In this document: in pieces, positions 53,845 through 63,146 of the stretch
Layout of the letters: every line of letters begins with the position of its first letter
Numbering within the stretch: position 1 is the first letter of the stretch
Made by a program: the position numbers and the translations under genes
From: Xanthostigma xanthostigma
Lineage: Eukaryota; Arthropoda; Insecta; Raphidioptera; Raphidiidae
NCBI GenBank assembly: GCA_963575645.1
Contig: OY754465.1
Location: 58,241,901-58,305,900, forward strand
Length of the DNA: 64,000 nt
Direction: 5' to 3'
The notes under the pieces: generated by a model
What the model saw: only the letters and a program-made list of their open reading frames with translations
What the model was told of the DNA's origin: nothing
The model's database searches: none

Positions 53845-53886
53845 GTCTGACACCTCGAATATGTCGACATATTCGAGGTGTCAGAC
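53845..53886. repeat. Perfect 42-bp palindrome
   Basis: The half-site GTCTGACACCTCGAATATGTC meets its exact inverse with no spacer, centred on GTCGAC. No second copy lies in the window. The function is unknown: it could be the collapsed end pair of a TIR element or a protein-binding site. Confidence 0.9.
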
Positions 53887-54917
53887 ATTTTAAATTTTTC
53901 ATGTTATTTGTCAGAGAACATTATTTTAGCGTTTTGGTTGAAGTTTTTAAGCTATCCAATTAAAAAACAAACAATATCTATAGGTACATTTTTTACATGT
54001 CGTCAAAACGACATCTTTCGGAAAATTTAGGGGGAAAACACCCCAAAATCAAAAGAGTCATAGAGGAAATAGATATCAGACTAGGCCTAATGAAGCCATA
54101 TACAAAGTTTGGGGAGAGTATTTGTCAGTAAAATTTTTGCCGACGGGACTATAAGTTGCACCAAGCAAGACACATTTACTGAACATTAAAATGGGTTCAG
54201 TGGTTTCGGAGATTAGCACGACCAGAATTAGGACACGAGAATTTTATATATATTTATATAGATAATCAATCTAATCCTTCCTTTGGTCAAGAAAATCCTA
54301 GGTATTTTTCTCGGTGCATTTTTATCGTCTTCTTTCTTTGTGTTGTTATCTAAAATGTATGTATGACACAAACATGTGGACGCTAGTCCCCCGAGTCTAT
54401 AAAATGTGGTTTAAAAAATGCTAGAAGTGGCGCAATATTTTACCGCGGCATTTAATGTCCTTTCATATATTTCTCGAGCAGATATTACAAAAATTCTGAA
54501 TTTCATTCACAGGTGAAATACATTTTTTATGTTGGAAATGTTGTAGCTTTACGTATAGAATACGCATATGAATTTATCACTTTAAAAAAATTGTTAAAGA
54601 ACACATTCAAAAAAATGAAAATTGCTGTTTCCAATTTTCTTATTTTATTTACAGGAAAAGTACTTAAAAGACGCTATAAATAAAAAATATCTATACAGTG
54701 TGGTGAGCAGCTCGTGTGTAAATAAGGATTTTACAAGTAAAATCATAAATATGCTATTTCCTGGGCTCCTGATTTTTTGGAGCAAAAATTCATTGAATCA
54801 AAAATGATCACTGATAAATTATCTACATGATCAGTCACTTAGTTATAATGAAAATAATTTTTGTGCTGTGTAGTTACAAGAAATGCACACTTTTTAACAT
54901 TATTATTAATGTTTATC
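53887..54917. other. No gene; degenerate dispersed repeat
   Basis: 54160-54270 carries AAAATGGGTTCAGTGGTTTC...GGAGATTAGC and a TATATATTTATATAGAT end, a phrase common near the 3' ends of arthropod interspersed repeats. Otherwise unassigned. Confidence 0.35.
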
Positions 54918-55342
54918 GAGCGGAGGGGCGTAGTGGTGAGAGCACTGGACTCGGATTCGAGAGGTACCGAGTTCGAATCCCGGCGGGGCAGATGTGGCTG
55001 GGACTTTTTCCTGCTGCCTCTCGCCGAGAAACAGTAATTCCTGTACCGGTCATCTTGTTGAGGTTTTACATGGTTTCTCTCAATAATTCCAGATAAATAT
55101 CGAGATGGTTCCTTATTCAAGGCCATAGCCGATTACCTGGAAAACTCCTATGCTCAAAGTTTACCTACCTTATGCTAATGTCCTAAAATTCCTTCATTCG
55201 CCCATTGCTAATAATTAAGTGGAAGTTTAAAAATGTTGAAAATAACGGGAAGTGTGATAAATGGAAAATAGTAATGGTGCGGCGTCTGTTATGACATAAA
55301 GTCGAGAAACGGACGTTAAACGCATTATTATTATTATTATTA
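54918..55342 (+). mobile_element. tRNA-derived SINE
   Basis: The head (54918-54992) has an A-box-like TAGTGGTGAGAGCAC and a near-consensus B box GAGTTCGAATCCC, giving an internal RNA polymerase III promoter. The body GTACCGGTCATCTTGTTGAG, CATGGTTTCTCTCAATAATT and GCCGATTACCTGG is unrelated to tRNA and matches 32466-32675. The 3' end is an ATT repeat (55325-55342), implying mobilisation by a LINE with the same kind of tail, as carried by the LINEs in this window. The open frames on both strands over it are not genes. Confidence 0.88.
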
Positions 55343-55646
55343 CTAATTTTTCAGAAAAGATTATTCTTCGTAAACATTTTTGTATGCTCTAAAACCTAAA
55401 ATGAGCTAATCAGAATTGTTATAGCTCATACGGATGGGATATGAAAGTTTAATTTGGTCCAAGAGTTAAAAGACCTTGGCTTACTCACCGTAAGATTGGA
55501 TTGAAACCAAATATTGAAAAATTCAAAAACATATAATAAGAACACTAGGAAATAGCACAGATTTTACGTGTTTACCCATAATAAGGCGTATAATAAGGAC
55601 TCACCTTTCAAAAGATCTAAACTAAATATCAAAAAATTCAAAAATA
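55343..55646. other. No gene; weak internal repeats
   Basis: AATATTGAAAAATTCAAAAA and AATATCAAAAAATTCAAAAA recur about 120 bp apart. AGGAAATAGCAC...GATTTTACGTGTT at 55550 resembles 56528-56560 on the far side of the next element. Confidence 0.4.
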
Positions 55647-56505
55647 TATTGCACATACCGCTAAACTAGCGGTATGTGCTTTATTATCGCTTTGTGCGTC
55701 AGAGCTGACTTTCGTTCATATAAGAAGTTATATCTAAGTTAATTTCACACGAAATCCATTCAAATTGAAGCTTTTTGAAAAGAGGAGATTCTAATCTATA
55801 AAATAGAACCATTTTTAAATCAATTTGAGTTCATAAATACTATTAAAATTGTAATTGAAAATCACAAACAGCAGTTGTCGGTTGGTCTGTACGTATGTAC
55901 GTACGTATGTACGTACGTCACGACTCTACAGATCGCAATTTTGGTCGGATTGCCTTGGGTTATATTTTATTCACTTTGTTTACTATCAGACCAGAACCCT
56001 ATTTAAATTCACTAAAATGTGTTCAGTAGTTTAATTTTTATAAACAGTTTTATTTTTTATTATTTTTGACAGCTAATAGTTTAAAAACAATAATATAATA
56101 ATTGCTGGCTAAACATAGTGTAATCCATAAAACAAGTGCTACACTTGTATACCGTGATAACACCACTATACGTATTAGGCAGCCGTGGCGTAATGGTTAT
56201 GCCGTTGGATCGCCAAGGGCAAGGTCCTGGGTTCGATTCCTTACGATATCATTGATTTTTTTCTTTTTTTTTTCTTTTTATTTTGTTTTATTTTATTCCA
56301 CTTGATATTAATTATATATTATATTATGTATAGTACTTAATTTTTTTTATTTTTGCAAACTTAAAAAAAAATATTTTTTCAATTTTTAATTATTTATTTC
56401 TTTAAATTTTTAAATCTTTTTAAATTTATTAAAAATATTTTTTAATTGTTATTTTTTTATCATACAGTGGAAAACTTGCGGGATGTGCACTTTTGGTTTT
56501 GCCAA
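55647..56505 (+). mobile_element. tRNA-bearing repeat, copy 1
   Basis: It starts with a 29-bp hairpin (GCACATACCGCT/AGCGGTATGTGC). Then come GTCAGAGCTGACTTTCG, GAAATCCATTCAAATTGAAG, an ACGT microsatellite (55891-55918), GACTCTACAGATCGCAATTT, a tRNA-like module (56178-56250), and a long T- and A-rich 3' part. Copy 2 at 63147-64000 is about 98% identical and in the same orientation. No protein coding. It could be a long SINE or the end of a larger element. Confidence 0.85.
56178..56250 (+). pseudogene. tRNA-like module in repeat copy 1
   Basis: It contains the A-box-like TGGCGTAATGG and the consensus B box GGTTCGATTCC with the right spacing (about 35 bp between). The CCGTTGGATCGCCAAGG region replaces a normal anticodon arm (TTGG/CCAA with a 4-base loop). 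It is followed by a T-rich tract that would terminate RNA polymerase III. Probably transcribed as part of a SINE rather than a tRNA. Confidence 0.65.
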
Positions 56506-57294
56506 CTATACCTAATCTGCAGGAGATCAGGAAATAGCATATTTATGATTTTACGTGTTCACCATCCTGTATAGTAGATTATATAGTGGCGTATAATGAG
56601 ATACGTTATTGACGAGTGACATTGTGTTGAAACGAGCGCCAGCGAATTTTGTGTCACACGAGCCATAATATCATTGCGCCCAAGATAATTTTACTATTAT
56701 AAAAATTAAAATATTATAAATATCTGTAATGTTTTGGATGTGTGAAACGCGTCTGTGAAGTATAAAAAAAAATTACATATTATTTGCCGAAGCTGGAAAA
56801 TGCACGAAATGTTTAATGCATGCTTATTTGTGCCGGCAGTAAATCTAATAAATTTTACATAAATGTGAAATGAGCACAGAAACCTTAATTGCGTTGCGTA
56901 AGACTCAGTAAAATTTCATTTCTCATAGTTGGCTGTACCTATTTCCTGGCGTAAAATCTGTGTGTCGGTACTCATTAATTATTACCAACTGTATGATGTT
57001 AAATGACATTTCATACAATCTTAAACTTGGCTATTATCCTAATCTTCATCTCGCTTCCTTCGCATATGATGATATATTAATCTTTAAAAATGTCTACTTC
57101 GCTTAATGTGAAACATGTTTTGTGTAAAATAAAGAAACTTTAAAACTGATGAGAAATGTTCAGCTGAGAAAATGGCGGCCGTGTATTTTTATTGAGTTCT
57201 CAACTTCTCTTAGAAACTTCAGAAATAGAACAGGAATTCACTTCGAGGGGGGGAGGGTCGAGCTCTGTACCAGAGACAATAAGTAATAACAATT
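56506..57294. other. No gene seen
   Basis: AT-rich. No pairable ends or recognised coding. Confidence 0.4.
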
Positions 57295-58365
57295 TATTTA
57301 TGTAAAATTATAATATACAGATTGTATCAAATCAAAACGGTCCATAGAACATTCTGTGTGTAACTGTGTAAGACAGAGACGATATTATATAAAGCGCACT
57401 AAAGCAGTAAGTAAGTAAGAATGAGATAAATGATCAATAATAGTTACTGTGGTTATACAATCTGATAGTATCGTCTTTGCTTTCTACAGTAAAAATCACA
57501 ATTTTATGAAATGTCAGTAGGTATTCACTAGTGAAATTATTGATAAAATGGCTATTTATTATAACCAATTAGGATATTGTTTGGCAGAACGTGGAGGTCT
57601 TTTTGAACATTTAATAAATTAATTATTAAAAGTATTGTTAAAACTTTTGTACCAGATATAAATAATAATACGATTAATATTACGGTTTAGTTGTTTTAAT
57701 TGATAAATTGGTAAAAAGATTTACAGTGTAAGTAATTATTTATTTACGTAACCACAGTAACTATTAGCGATCATTTATCGCATTCTTACTTACTGCTTTA
57801 GTGTTTTTAAACGCTTTATATTAGTTTGGGTTGTAACTATGTATGTAACTAACTATGTATGTATGTCCGTAACGGAATCTTTGAGCATAATTTTCACCAA
57901 TTTCCCGAAGTCTGATTAATTTGAAACTTTGCATACGTATCAAGGACCGATGACAATGCAATAATTTGATAACAGTTTCCCATTATCCTTATTAGGACCC
58001 CCAGGATTAATAAATTCTTTTATAGATCCTCAAACTAAAAAGTGAAAAATAAAATATAGTTTAAAAAAAACTAAAAAACACGCTTTATATCGGACTAAAA
58101 AGTAAAAAATAATTGTTTTAAAATAAGCTTAAAAAGCGTTGGGCGCTCGATGTACGAAAATGTGGAACAAAGCGCCCCACGCTTTTTAAGCTTATTTTAA
58201 AACAATTATTTTTTACTTTTTAGTCCGATATAAAGCGTGTTTTTTAGTTTTTTTTAAACTATATTTTATTATAATATCGTCTCTGTCTTACACACAGAAT
58301 GTTCTATGAACCGTTTTGATTTGTACAATCTGTATACTTATTATAGTATAATTTAACATAAATAA
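57295..58365. repeat. Three nested inverted repeats around an hAT gene end
   Basis: Outer arms: 57295-57390 and 58269-58365 (CAAATCAAAACGGTYCATAG, AACATTCTGTGTGTAA, AGACAGAGACGATATTATA). The right copy is the last 20 codons and downstream sequence of the hAT frame. Middle arms: 57398-57456 and 57749-57803 (CACTAAAGCAGTAAGTAAGT, GTTACTGTGGTTA). Inner hairpin: 58051-58266. The middle spacer holds ACGCTTTATATTAGTTTGGG and a GTAT microsatellite, as at 18944. Confidence 0.85.
58051..58266. repeat. Hairpin with ~89-bp arms (ACTAAAAAGTAAAAAATA module)
   Basis: The left arm AAAATATAGTTTAAA...ACGCTTTATATCGGAC...AAGCTTAAAAAGCG pairs with the right arm 58178-58266 nearly perfectly around a 38-bp loop. 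It is closely related to 19285-19491, and shares the CTAAAAAGTAAAAAATAATT stem module with the hairpin at 59859-60053. Confidence 0.9.
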
Positions 58366-58696
58366 AAAAATAATTAAAAGGCAACCGACGCGGATTATCA
58401 CCAGAAATAAAGCGCGTGATAACAATTTCTGGACGAATCTCGACATCACGATGAACGCTCATCAAGGCTAATCCAGTCAGTCGTGACTTTCCCATGGTGT
58501 TTCTCAAAAATGTTTGTAGCATCCTCAACAAGGAAAAAGTACGCTCTGGTGTCGCCGTCGACACAGGTAGCGTCACGAGTATTGACAGTAGCTTGTGAAT
58601 TATGGGAAACATTACTGCGTTATTGTCATTGAGCTTCAATTTGGTATTTTTTTGTTTAAACTTTAAAGTTGGAATACGACATAAGGTCATTGTCAA
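58304..58696 (-). CDS. hAT transposase C-terminal dimerisation domain (partial)
   Basis: Open minus frame of 130 codons, 5'-truncated. Residues about 30-90 carry FPIIHKLLSILVTLPVSTAT, PERTFSLLRMLQTFL and RNTMGKSRLTGLALMSVHRD. The ERxFS motif with following RL..L is the conserved core of the hAT C-terminal dimerisation region. The 'LPVSTATPERTFSLLRxLKT.LR' version is typical, from memory, of insect zf-MYM/THAP-like hAT proteins. Upstream BED finger and catalytic core are missing. The last ~20 codons are duplicated inverted at 57295-57390. Confidence 0.88.
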   Translation of the reverse strand: MTMTLCRIPTLKFKQKNTKLKLNDNNAVMFPIIHKLLSILVTLPVSTATPERTFSLLRMLQTFLRNTMGKSRLTGLALMSVHRDVEIRPEIVITRFISGDNPRRLPFNYFFIYVKLYYNKYTDCTNQNGS

Positions 58697-59245
58697 AGCA
58701 AATTTTTTGACAATCCTTTCTGCAACCTGGCATGCATGTTTAAAATAATATTTTTAATATGTGTTTTATCTTATATCTTTGCAAATATATGTAAAATAAT
58801 GCCTTTTTTTCTTTTTGTTTCAGGTGAGTGAACATATCCTCGTTTTCAATCAATTATGGAACGGGTAACAATTATTTATATTTCTATATAAACCTTAACC
58901 GACGTCACACGAGTGTATAACGGTGCAATTTTAAACTACGAATAAATAATTTTTGAAGTGATACTTCTTTCGCGCCGTATCTATATTTTCTGTAGCGTTA
59001 AAGGGGAGATAATTCAACAGCTGGGAAATATAAAAGAGACCTTATTGCAAAATTAAAGGGGAAATGATTTAGCGACGGCTAATTATAAGAGAAGAATGGA
59101 CAACATCAATGAAATGAGTTCATATCTCTAAAAAAGTTTCACTTCCCCCGTGACCTGGTGTCTACTTCGAGGAAATAGTAACTATGTCAAATAATGGGAA
59201 CGCATCTCAATCGCGTGCGAAGTCGCTGGTAACGGCTAGTAACGG
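58697..59245. other. No gene; repeat scraps
   Basis: TTTTTGAAGTGATACTTCTT (58950) resembles the ends at 10973 and 11872. CAATCGCGTGCGAAG...GGTAACGGCTAGTAACGGC (59208-59245) is a reversed scrap of the 15335 repeat. Confidence 0.4.
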
Positions 59246-59484
59246 CTTCGATGATAATTCAATACTGGTTATTACTTCTTATTTACATGACAGGTATCAG
59301 ATTGTTAATAATAATAACCAATCTTCACAGCCATAATTGCAAGTGAAACATGGAGTTCCTCAGGGTTCTGTCCTGGGGCCTATACTTTTTTTAATTTATA
59401 TTAATGATTTGTTGTGATACTAGTAAAAATATTTTCTGTTTTGCTGATGATACCACAGCCTTTAATCACAGTATGCGACTAGAT
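59246..59484 (+). pseudogene. LINE reverse transcriptase, catalytic palm relic
   Basis: The translation gives SYLHDRYQIV, a stop, then VKHGVPQGSVLGPILFLIYI, NDLL, two stops, and after a frameshift CFADDTTAFN. GVPQGSVLGP and FADD are the classic non-LTR RT motifs (jockey/CR1 type). At least three stops and one frameshift make it dead. It is not continuous with either of the other LINE fragments. Confidence 0.88.
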
Positions 59485-59569
59485 ATCGCAGAAAGAAAAA
59501 TAAACGCGACAATAAAGCGATAATAAAGCTGGGAGCAAAGTTCCCAGGTTTTTTCGAAAGTTGCACAGC

Positions 59570-59858
59570 CGTTTTTAACCGACTTCAACAAAAAGGAGGA
59601 GGTTCTGTGTTCGTCTGTATATTTTTTTTTATGTATGTTCACCGATTTCTCCGTCAATTATGGACCGATTTTCAATTTTTTTTTTTATTCGAAAGAGTGC
59701 ACCTCAGAGGTGGTCCCATCGGAACCAAGTCAGGATCTGATGGTGGAATCCGGAGAAATCGAGGGAAACTCTCAAATTTCAAAGAAACGCATAATGTTTT
59801 TTTATGTATGTTCACCGATTTTTAGTGTTAGATTAACACTATATAAAGAGAAAAATCA
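59570..59858 (+). repeat. ACCGACTTCAACAAAAAGGAGGAGG repeat, lepidopteran
   Basis: TTTTTAACCGACTTCAACAA and AAAGGAGGAGGTTCTGTG start a segment in which TTTTATGTATGTTCACCGAT occurs twice (59627, 59798). I recognise the opening phrase as very common in moth and butterfly intergenic DNA. The two open plus frames here are shadows. Confidence 0.65.
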
Positions 59859-60053
59859 AATATTTTTAACAAAAAAATTGAACCGACTTCACACTAAAAA
59901 GTAAAAAATAATTGCGTATTGAAATGTTTTGGAGTCGGTGTAGTTCTCGGAATAGATTTCATTTTGGCTGACACCGACTCCAAAACATTTCAATACGCAA
60001 TTATTTTTTACTTTTTAGTGTGAAGTCGGTTCAATTTTTTTGTTAAAAATATT
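59859..60053. repeat. Hairpin with perfect 82-bp arms
   Basis: 59859-59940 and 59972-60053 are exact inverses (AATATTTTTAACAAAAAAAT, TGAACCGACTTCACACTAAA, AAGTAAAAAATAATTGCGTA, TTGAAATGTTTTGGAGTCGG). The 31-bp loop is TAGTTCTCGGAATAG...TGGCTGA. It shares the CTAAAAAGTAAAAAATAATT stem module with 58101 and 19322. Confidence 0.93.
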
Positions 60054-60060
60054 TTATTGT

Positions 60061-60852
60061 ATTCTGCGCACAGTGGACTTGTTCACCATTTTATTAAAGA
60101 ATTGCATCTAAAAGTAGCAAAAATCCTAGCTAATGTTTTAAAAAGTAATTTTAAAGAGTACCTATTTATTAAAAAAAAAAAAAATTGACTTTAAACAGGC
60201 GCAGGAGCTCTCACCCCTACTTGAATACTTTTACATATTATGTTTTGAACTTTTTTGCTTCTATATACTTTTGTACCGCGCAGTCAGCGAAAAAATTAGA
60301 AGGAACATCGGTTGCGGAGGCGATGCTTTGGAGCAAATATTGAGTCCTTTCGAATAAAAGGAATAAGTCACTTTACGTGGAAAACCAGTATTATATCGAT
60401 ACTAAGAATTCCTTTAGAATTGTATTTCACAAAATAATAATAATTCAACGTGTAAAATTTGGTTTCAATATTATTTTGTTATGTAAAGTAGAATTCGATA
60501 GGATTTTATTATTTGAAAGAAAATATTTTGAGCCCCACTGTGTTGTTCTATAGAAAGTACACGTGGAATGCTGTTATTAGTATTCTAATATAAAATTGTC
60601 CTTCAGGTGCGTCGTACTTCTTAAAACGATATTTTTGTACTGTTCAAAAAACCATTTTCATCGAAATATTTTATGGTATCTTTTGTTGTGTTATATACAA
60701 GCGTAAATCATTTTTTTTTTATTATTTTCCTCCGGGTTTTTATTTTGAACATTCTCGAACAGTGATTTCCAAAAAGTTTGACTCCACTATATTACACTGT
60801 TATTTGTTGGCTTTTTATCGGATTTTAAGTATCATCTAGCCGACATTTGAAA
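60061..60852. other. No gene seen
   Basis: AT-rich with a poly-A run at about 60173. Nothing supportable. Confidence 0.4.
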
Positions 60853-61416
60853 TTTTTGACGTAATAACGTCTTATAAATTGATGAATCACCAATCTTATG
60901 AATTGATGAAACACCGGCTGCATGCACGAAAAAGTGTAACGTTCCTAACGTTCCGCCTGACCCTGTGCGTGCTTTTCTCGAAAACGGCCCTAACGATTTG
61001 GATGAAATTTACTGAAAAGGGATTTTGGGGGGCAAAAAATCGTTTTAGCTAGGTCTCATCTCTCGAAAAAATCGTTTTCATACAAATTTTATCATTATAA
61101 AAATCAATTTTTTGACGTATGAAAATACTTAAATATTGTAAGTAGGTTTTGGAATTTTATATAAACAGTGAAACAATTGTTTTCAAAATATTATGACAAT
61201 TAATCTTTGAGACTTAAAATAAATACGAAAGAAAGAAAGTTAAAAAAAACAATGTATTTTAATACATAAAATTAACCTAAATTTGAAGCGAAAGATGCAA
61301 TATCATAGATTCGAATTATTATAATTATTATATGTAGAATTTAGGTTATGTATTACGGAATACGTTATCACGTAAAACTATCGTCCGTAAACCGACTTTA
61401 CAGACAACCATTTTTT
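60853..61416 (+). mobile_element. GGTTGTCTGTAAAGTCGG family, copy b
   Basis: TTGACGTAATAACGTCTTAT, CACCGGCTGCATGCACGAAA, GTTCCGCCTGACCCTGTGCG, AAAGGGATTTTGGGGGGCAA, GTTTTAGCTAGGTCTCATCT and TTACAGACAACC match 28235-28781 in reverse at high identity. That is evidence of recent activity of this family. Confidence 0.87.
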
Positions 61417-61945
61417 TTTTTTTTAATTCTTCTTTAAAAACGGGGGTAAACTCGTTTCCCTATGTAACAGAATTTGTCACGAAATTGTACTAGCAGTAAC
61501 TCTAATTTAACTTGATTAACAATATAACCTATGTGAGAATGTAACATTCTAATAATAAAAGAATTTTTAAAATCGGTCCAGTAGTTTTTGCGTTTATTCA
61601 TTACAAACAAAAATACAAATCTTTTCTCTTTACAATATTAGTATAGATATGTGTAGGTACCTACTATAAGAGTATAGAGAACATTGTTTCAAGCTGTTGT
61701 TGGGCCCCTCCTGCGCTCGCCGTCACTGATAGTTGAAGCTTTTTGGTCAGTACAACGGATATATTGTACTTTTGTTCATTCGTGTCGGTTACAATAAAGT
61801 AATGGGTTCGGTTTATACATACACGATGTTATATCGGATGTAACGAAAACGCTTCTAGTATGTTGACATCATTTTAAAAAAAGAGACTGTGTATTTTATA
61901 CTACACACTTTAGAAGTCAAACTGACATTGAGAAAAAATAAAATT
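61417..61945. other. No gene seen
   Basis: It contains AAAATCGGTCCAGTAGTTTT and ACTATTAGTATAGATATGTG-like phrases common in arthropod repeats. No defined ends. Confidence 0.35.
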
Positions 61946-62025
61946 GGCAGTGACCATCGGAATCGAACCTAGAACCTTTAGGTTACGAGTCAGCGTTTCT
62001 CTCTCGCCGCTTAATGTTCTACAGC
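61946..62025 (-). pseudogene. tRNA-like sequence, probably SINE-derived
   Basis: On the minus strand: ACATTAAGCGGCGAGAG (degenerate A box), CTGACTCGTAACCTAAAGG (a Thr-type CTCGTAA anticodon loop), and a consensus B box AGGTTCGATTCCG. The acceptor stem does not close. Likely a pseudo-tRNA or SINE head. Confidence 0.5.
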
Positions 62026-62120
62026 CGGTTGTCATAATGTACGGTATAATTATTCTTATTTAATATAGCTGTACTCCATCACGCGTTACTGTGGCTCAGT
62101 CTGGTTTTCGAATGTTGCTG

Positions 62121-62315
62121 TTACGTTCAAAAATTTAATATATCGTGTGTTGCTTTAATGTCTAACAGATGGCGTTCTCAACGCGCTCCCGTTGCCGTAA
62201 AATATTTAGTATAACGCGTGTTGTTTTAACAGCCAAGGGATGACGCTTCCGTTGCCGTAAAATATTCAGTATAACGTGTGTTGCTTTAACGTTCAACAGA
62301 TGGCACCTTATATCG
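62121..62315. repeat. Three-unit tandem repeat, 60-71 bp
   Basis: CGTGTGTTGCTTTAA, CGCGTGTTGTTTTAA and CGTGTGTTGCTTTAA lie at about 62144, 62215 and 62275. GTTGCCGTAAAATATTYAGT precedes the last two, exactly 60 bp apart (62191, 62251). The first unit has 11 extra bases (TTCTCAACGCG). CAACAGATGGC-type ends close units 1 and 3. Short frames here follow the repeat. Confidence 0.85.
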
Positions 62316-62999
62316 ATGTTTTTTTTAAAAAAAGTTGTTTTCACCTGTCACAGGTGTTTTATCTCTATGATAGGTATTATATAAAAACACGCGCGTATTC
62401 GAATGCAATGTTGTATCAAAATTTCAAAGCAATCGATGAAGAACTTTTGGAGATTTAAGAGTTTAAACAAGCGAACATTACGCCTTTACATGCCTTTATC
62501 TGCGGACAAATACGTACTGTGCGCAAGCGCACTACGCGTCCGATGGCAGATAGAAGCAGGTACAATTTTTTTTCTACGTGGGATTTTCCATCTCAATGTG
62601 TTTCTCGTTAAACTTTTGCAAATTGCACGATTATAGAAATTTATAAATATGAAGCGTGTTTGTGGATGACTTTTTGAAACACCTTGTATGCATGCTATAT
62701 CGCAGGCTTGCTGTGATTTTTTGTTTAAAAACCATTATTGTTATTCCATCGGACTCTGAATAAGCTTTAGTACGAAACGACATCGCGCAGCCACTTTCTT
62801 TTTGCGAAATAATGCAGGGTAGGTTTTAAAATTATTTTCCAGCCACGACACATTGGTTTATTGAGTAATATTGGACATGTGTTTATTAACAATATTAATT
62901 ACACCTTACACTTATATTTACGTTATTTCTATACTGTATTTATTAATAGATCATGCCAAGGTTTACATGGTTGACTATGTTAAAACGAAAGTTTATGAA
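62316..62999. other. No gene seen
   Basis: No recognised coding. A 77-codon plus frame at 62403-62636 shows no motif. Confidence 0.4.
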
Positions 63000-63036
63000 C
63001 GCCTGAGGAAGCCTTAATTAAAGCCGAAACGTCGCG
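63000..63036 (+). ncRNA. Hammerhead-ribozyme-like motif with 3-bp stem I
   Basis: CGC-CTGAGGA-A-GCCTTAATTAAAGCC-GAAACGTC-GCG. The flanking CGC and GCG pair as stem I. The core bases and the GTC cleavage triplet fit the hammerhead layout. Stem II is imperfect (GC and CTT/AAG around a mismatch). ACGT is self-complementary, so stem III would form best in a dimer. No other Penelope sequence is recognisable nearby. Confidence 0.55.
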
Positions 63037-63146
63037 AGTAAGCATGAAGTATTGACTGATTTCCTGATCCTATTCCTCTGATTTTTATTAAGTTATTTAA
63101 TTGGTTTATATTTGATTTAACAAACGAAATAATTTCATTGGAAATG

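Noticed and set aside
54827-55126. Frames of 89 and 95 codons on both strands
   Set aside because: Both read through the SINE head and body, which is RNA-gene derived.
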